Source: Zanthoxylum bungeanum (taxonomy: Eukaryota; Streptophyta; Magnoliopsida; Sapindales; Rutaceae). From it: a stretch of 64,000 nucleotides of DNA. The notes under the pieces are model-generated. The model saw only the letters and a program-made list of their open reading frames with translations, was not told the DNA's origin and made no database searches. A program made the translations under genes and the position numbers. Positions 60,569 through 64,000 of this stretch are shown in pieces. Numbering within the stretch: position 1 is the stretch's first letter; each line of letters begins with the position of its first letter. The stretch lies in the NCBI GenBank assembly GCA_019454045.1, contig SKCR01017980.1, positions 98,641-162,640 of the forward strand, in the 5' to 3' direction.

Positions 60569-61693
60569 TCATGTAGCCTCTAATGGAGCAGGTTGCAGCT
60601 CCCTCTGCTCAACCCCACCTTCCTCCTCCGGTTCTGCTTCTGGTATGTCTTGCACCCCATCATCATTTGTGGCCACTCGTGTTGGTGCTGGGGTTGTGTT
60701 TGGATTTGCATCAGCTTTGTTGGCACTGAAATTAGAAGACATTTTGGGCTTTTCAATGTCTTCTATTTTCTGGTCTTCGAGAAACACTAAATACATGCTT
60801 CTGATGACCTTCCTTTCATTCGGGTCTCATAACTTGTATCCAAATTCCTCGTCTCCATAGCCTATGAAGATGCTTGGAGTAGTCCTTGCATCGAGCTTCT
60901 GCCTTAGCTCCTTGGATACATGTGCAAAGGCTAAACAACTGAATGTTCTGAGGTGAGAATATGAGGGATTCTTACCAAACCACACTTTCTCCGGAATCTC
61001 AAATCTCAACGGTACAGATGTTGATCTGTTGATCAGGTAGAAGGCGGCACGAATAGCTTCTCCCCAGAAGGGCTTTGGCAGCTTAGCTATGCTGATAATG
61101 CTTATGACTTTCTCCATAATGGCGAGGTTCATCCTTTCAGCAACATCATTGTGTTGTAGGGTGCGTGGAATGGTCATTTCATGTCGAATGTCGTGACTTC
61201 CACAGTAGGCATCGAACTCCCTAGAAGTGTACTCGCCTCCATTGTTTGTGCGAAGACACTTTAGTTTCTTCCATGTTTCACGCTCGACCATGACATGGAA
61301 CAGTCTGAAATAGTCCAGGACCTGATCCTTTGATTTCAGAAAATGCACCTATACCTTCCGAGAAGCATCGTCAATAAAAGTCAGAAAATATTTATTACCG
61401 CCTATTGAATTGACCTCAAAGGGACCACAAACATCAGAGTACACCAGACTGAGTAACTTTGATCTCCTTGTAGAAGAGAAATTGAAAGAAACTCTATGTT
61501 GCTTACCGAAAAGACAGTGATTGCAAGGATCTAAAGCATCATTTTTGGAGATAGAGATTAGATCTTTCTTTGTCAAAGTAGACAACCCTCTTTCACTTAT
61601 GTGACCGAGTCTCTGGTGCCACAGATTTTGAGAAGCCTCCGGTTCAGCTACATTGATGCTTTCCGCACAAATCTTCATATGAGTCTTGTACAA
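60569..61693 (-). pseudogene. Copia pre-integrase and integrase segment
   Basis: Open segments 61349-61693, 60827-61348 and 60569-60796. The pre-integrase finger is NLWHQRLGHISERGL...CNHCLFGKQHR. The integrase core has FIDDASRK, RTNNGGEYTSREF and QHNDVAERMN, so D, then N-N for the usual D-N at the second acid, then E. The second catalytic Asp is therefore substituted in this copy (RTNNGGE). Late integrase words follow (PFWGEAIRAAFYLINR). A linker with EDIEKPKMSS ends before the RT. Confidence 0.85.
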
Positions 61694-61941
61694 AGTTCCA
61701 CAAATATGTCATTGGGCGATGACAATGGCACCTTTTATCATTCTCCAAATGCCATTGCTGAAGTGGTTAGCATAACCCTGTTTGTCAAGGGCTACCCCGA
61801 GAGTAAATTGAGCTGAAGTTCTGAAACATGTCTTACCTCCTTCAGGGTTATTGTATACCCTATATTTGTCCGCAACTGTATTTCACTAATTCCCACTATC
61901 TGAGAAGAAATGGTATTCCCCATCTTCATTGCTCCAAAGTC

Positions 61942-62906
61942 TCATGCTTTGTATGTTGTGAAGAAATCCCTGTGAGGAGTGACGTGGTAGGATGTTGTAG
62001 TATCTACCACCCACTCAATATCCTGAGTTGCGGTGTGGAGGCATGCTTCTTCCTGGCCGGAGCATATAGCTACATCTCTTATGGTAACTACTAGTGTCTC
62101 CACATCATTCTTCTTCGACTGGTTATTGCCTTGTCTCTGCTCTCGTTGCAATTTCTGGTAATTCTTCTTTAAGTGGTCTTCCATGCCACAATGGAAGCAC
62201 TTGTATGTATGCTTTCTCTCGTCCTTGGATTTGCCCTTACTTTTGCTTCTGTCTTTCCCTTTACCTTGATTTTTCTCTTGTTGTCTTCCCCGATGCTCCG
62301 AGACAAAGGCTTCTGTTTGATCTGAGCCCACGTCTTTTCTTCTGGTTTCTTCATTTGACAGGGCATCTTTTACCATATGCATGATAAGTTTTCCTCATGG
62401 AGCTAAGTTGCTGAGAGTAACCACCAATGTCTCCCAACTATCAAGAAGAGAACTGAGTAGCAAGAGAGCTTGAACTTGTCTACCAGTTGCATGTCTACTG
62501 CAGACAACTAGTTCACCAGACTTTGGAACTCGTTGGTGTGTTCAGCAATGGAAGTTCCACTCCGTAGCTTTAGGTTCACCAAACGCCTCATGGTTAAGGC
62601 TTTATTCCGAGCTGTTTTGGCATGGAACATGTCTTCCAATTTCCTCCACATTTCGTAAGCATATGTATCATGTGCTACGTGGTGGAAGACATTGTGACTG
62701 ATCCACTGTCTAATATGACCCATAGTTCTGTTATTGATTTTATTAAAGTCATACTCTTTAACAGATTCCGGTCTCACTCCCTTCACCTCGATAACATCAA
62801 ACAAATCTTTACAGTATAAATAATCTATCATCTGAGGTCTCCAGAGGAAGTAATTAGTTGTTGTTAGCTTAATCATTGCACCAGAATGATAAGCTTCCAT
62901 TTCCAA
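61942..62906 (-). pseudogene. Copia gag and protease segment
   Basis: gag opens at 62906 (MEMEAYHSGAMIKLTTTNYF), with the UBN2-type core (HIRQWISHNVFHHV, RNKALTMRRLVNLKLRSG). A frame break at about 62.4-62.5 kb leads to a basic RSKSKGKSK stretch and a knuckle CFHCGMEDHLKKNY with its last Cys replaced by Tyr. The protease site WVVDTTTSYHVTPHRDF lacks the usual D-S/T-G-A. So both knuckle and protease are damaged. Confidence 0.85.
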
Positions 62907-63530
62907 TTTAAGTTTTAAATTTTAAAATAAAAATAGATTACAATCGGGGATGAATTTCACAAATTGGAGATCACCGTTGCGTCCGAAACAGTCGAAAATG
63001 TTGGATTAGACACTTCGTTGGTCCAAATCCGACTCAGGGACTGATTTGTAAATTTCTAAAACATTTGGGGCTAAATTATAAATTTCAACTACTTCAGGGG
63101 GCTAAGTGAAATTTACCAAGGTTGCTGACTTGGCTGACACGTGGCTACCGACGTGGCGAAGTGGGACCGGCTTGTTGACATGGTTGACAAATGGCGCTAA
63201 CGTGGCGGATGACGTGGCTGCTGACTGTATAATGACGTGGCGCTGACTGGGCGCTGACGTGTGATGATGTGGCGCTGACGTGGACGCCATGTAATAGTCT
63301 TCAACCTTCAGACGCGCGTGTGTCGCGTGATCGAAAGTGGGCTTCACTCTCCGGCGCGTGCGGGCTCTTCGGACCTCCGGCTGATCGCCGGAAAATACCA
63401 CCGAAATCGTCTCGTCATGAACTAGTTGATGGTATCCTCAAATTTGATTTGACAACTTTACCGGAACCCGAATTTTTCGAACTGAGCTCCGTTCTTCGGT
63501 TTTACGACCCCCAATGTAGAACCAAAACTC
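62907..63530 (-). other. Leader of the Copia element, with an ACGTGG cluster
   Basis: Untranslated leader between PBS and gag. The stretch 63138-63285 holds about six ACGTGG words and one ACGTGT. The minus ORF at 63102-63401 has no recognised domain. Confidence 0.6.
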
Positions 63531-63539
63531 CTGATACCA
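63531..63539 (-). promoter_or_regulatory. Primer-binding site of the Copia element
   Basis: The minus strand reads TGGTATCAGGAG two bases after the LTR end, complementary to the 3' end of initiator Met tRNA (consensus TGGTATCAGAGC). Confidence 0.8.
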
Positions 63540-63541
63540 CT

Positions 63542-64000
63542 TGTTGTGATTCTCTGATCACTCTAGAGTGTATTTGAGGAAAAACTGAATCTTTCTATTA
63601 CTTACAAGAATAGAAATACAAGTGTTTAAACTTAAAGAAAAACCTCACTCAACACTTTCTCTTTATAAGTTTGGGATGCTCTAAGCTCAAGAATGAGCCC
63701 TGTATTTATAGTGCTTAAAATTTCAACACATTTACAGTGAAGCACCTAAAGTTGGCTTGTTTGTTTCCTCCAAAATCAACTCCACTGAAAGTTGATAAAC
63801 TTCACATGCATGACAGCTTCTCTTCATGCATGGCAGCTGGATCTTCTGAAAACATTTGTCTTCAAAGGGTGGCATCAATCATGGCTCATGCAGCTCATGC
63901 AACTGCAGCTGGATTTTACAAGTGGCTTATGCCTCAGATGGGAATGGGATACAAATTAGACTTCAACGGTGGCATTCCAAGGGATTAGTCAATTTAATAT
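63542..64000 (-). repeat. 5' LTR of the Copia element, truncated by the window edge
   Basis: It ends CACAACA on the minus strand next to the PBS. A TATA box (ctataaatacagg, minus) lies near 63700-63712, with an expected transcript start ~30 bp downstream. The far end is beyond 64000. Confidence 0.75.

Noticed and set aside
61601..62384. Plus-strand ORFs of 71-96 codons
   Set aside because: Antisense shadows of the Copia gag and integrase segments.
63737..63988. 83-codon plus ORF
   Set aside because: Lies in the 5' LTR of a minus-strand Copia element and has no recognisable domain.
1..64000. CRISPR arrays, bacterial-type operons, rRNA or tRNA genes
   Set aside because: None seen. Repeats here are eukaryotic transposon or satellite type and all genes have GT-AG introns. 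No tRNA cloverleaf was noticed, though this was only checked by eye.

Overview
This window is nuclear DNA from a flowering plant, most likely a eudicot. The evidence is AT-rich introns with GT-AG borders, plastid- and mitochondrion-related nuclear genes whose closest remembered relatives are Arabidopsis proteins, and dense plant transposons. No species is named because nothing in the sequence fixes it. All exon borders below were placed by eye from splice consensus, reading frame and family knowledge; no search was run.

Layout. 1-4.1 kb: 5' part of a WDR26-like LisH/CTLH/WD40 gene on the minus strand, its last exon beyond the left edge. 4.1-30.1 kb: a transposon block. It holds a 0.9-kb hAT-like element; a 6.4-kb hAT-derived element with a transposase tail and an inserted Copia remnant; a Mutator-like element (long TIRs, 9-bp TSD, DUF1985 pseudogene) split by an 11.5-kb Tat-type Ty3/gypsy retrotransposon; and a 0.48-kb hAT MITE. 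30.2-56.5 kb: a gene-rich stretch with plastid lipoyl synthase (minus), a plastid-type protein of unknown function (minus), MIA40 (minus), a DUF639 membrane protein (plus), a small G-patch protein (minus) and a PP6-type phosphatase FyPP (plus). 57.4-64 kb: two Copia-class retroelements on the minus strand, a gutted SIRE-like one fused to a second whose 5' LTR runs off the right edge.

The host genes are ordinary housekeeping genes with no operon-like link. LIP1P makes lipoyl cofactor in plastids, MIA40 drives disulfide relay import in mitochondria, FyPP is a PP6 catalytic subunit, and WDR26 is a CTLH-type scaffold. MIA40 and the DUF639 gene are divergent across 443 bp and may share a promoter region.

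No wholly new system was found. The most interesting object is inside the gypsy element. It is a spliced antisense gene of the Transposase_28 type with a coiled-coil tail. Upstream of it lie its own TATA-like box, two canonical E2F sites and a ~115-bp tandem array. Other points to check are a splice junction in the DUF639 gene that looks one G short, a duplicated 5' splice site in FyPP, a dead duplicated exon end in WDR26, a solo LTR in the G-patch gene and an in-frame junction between two Copia families.
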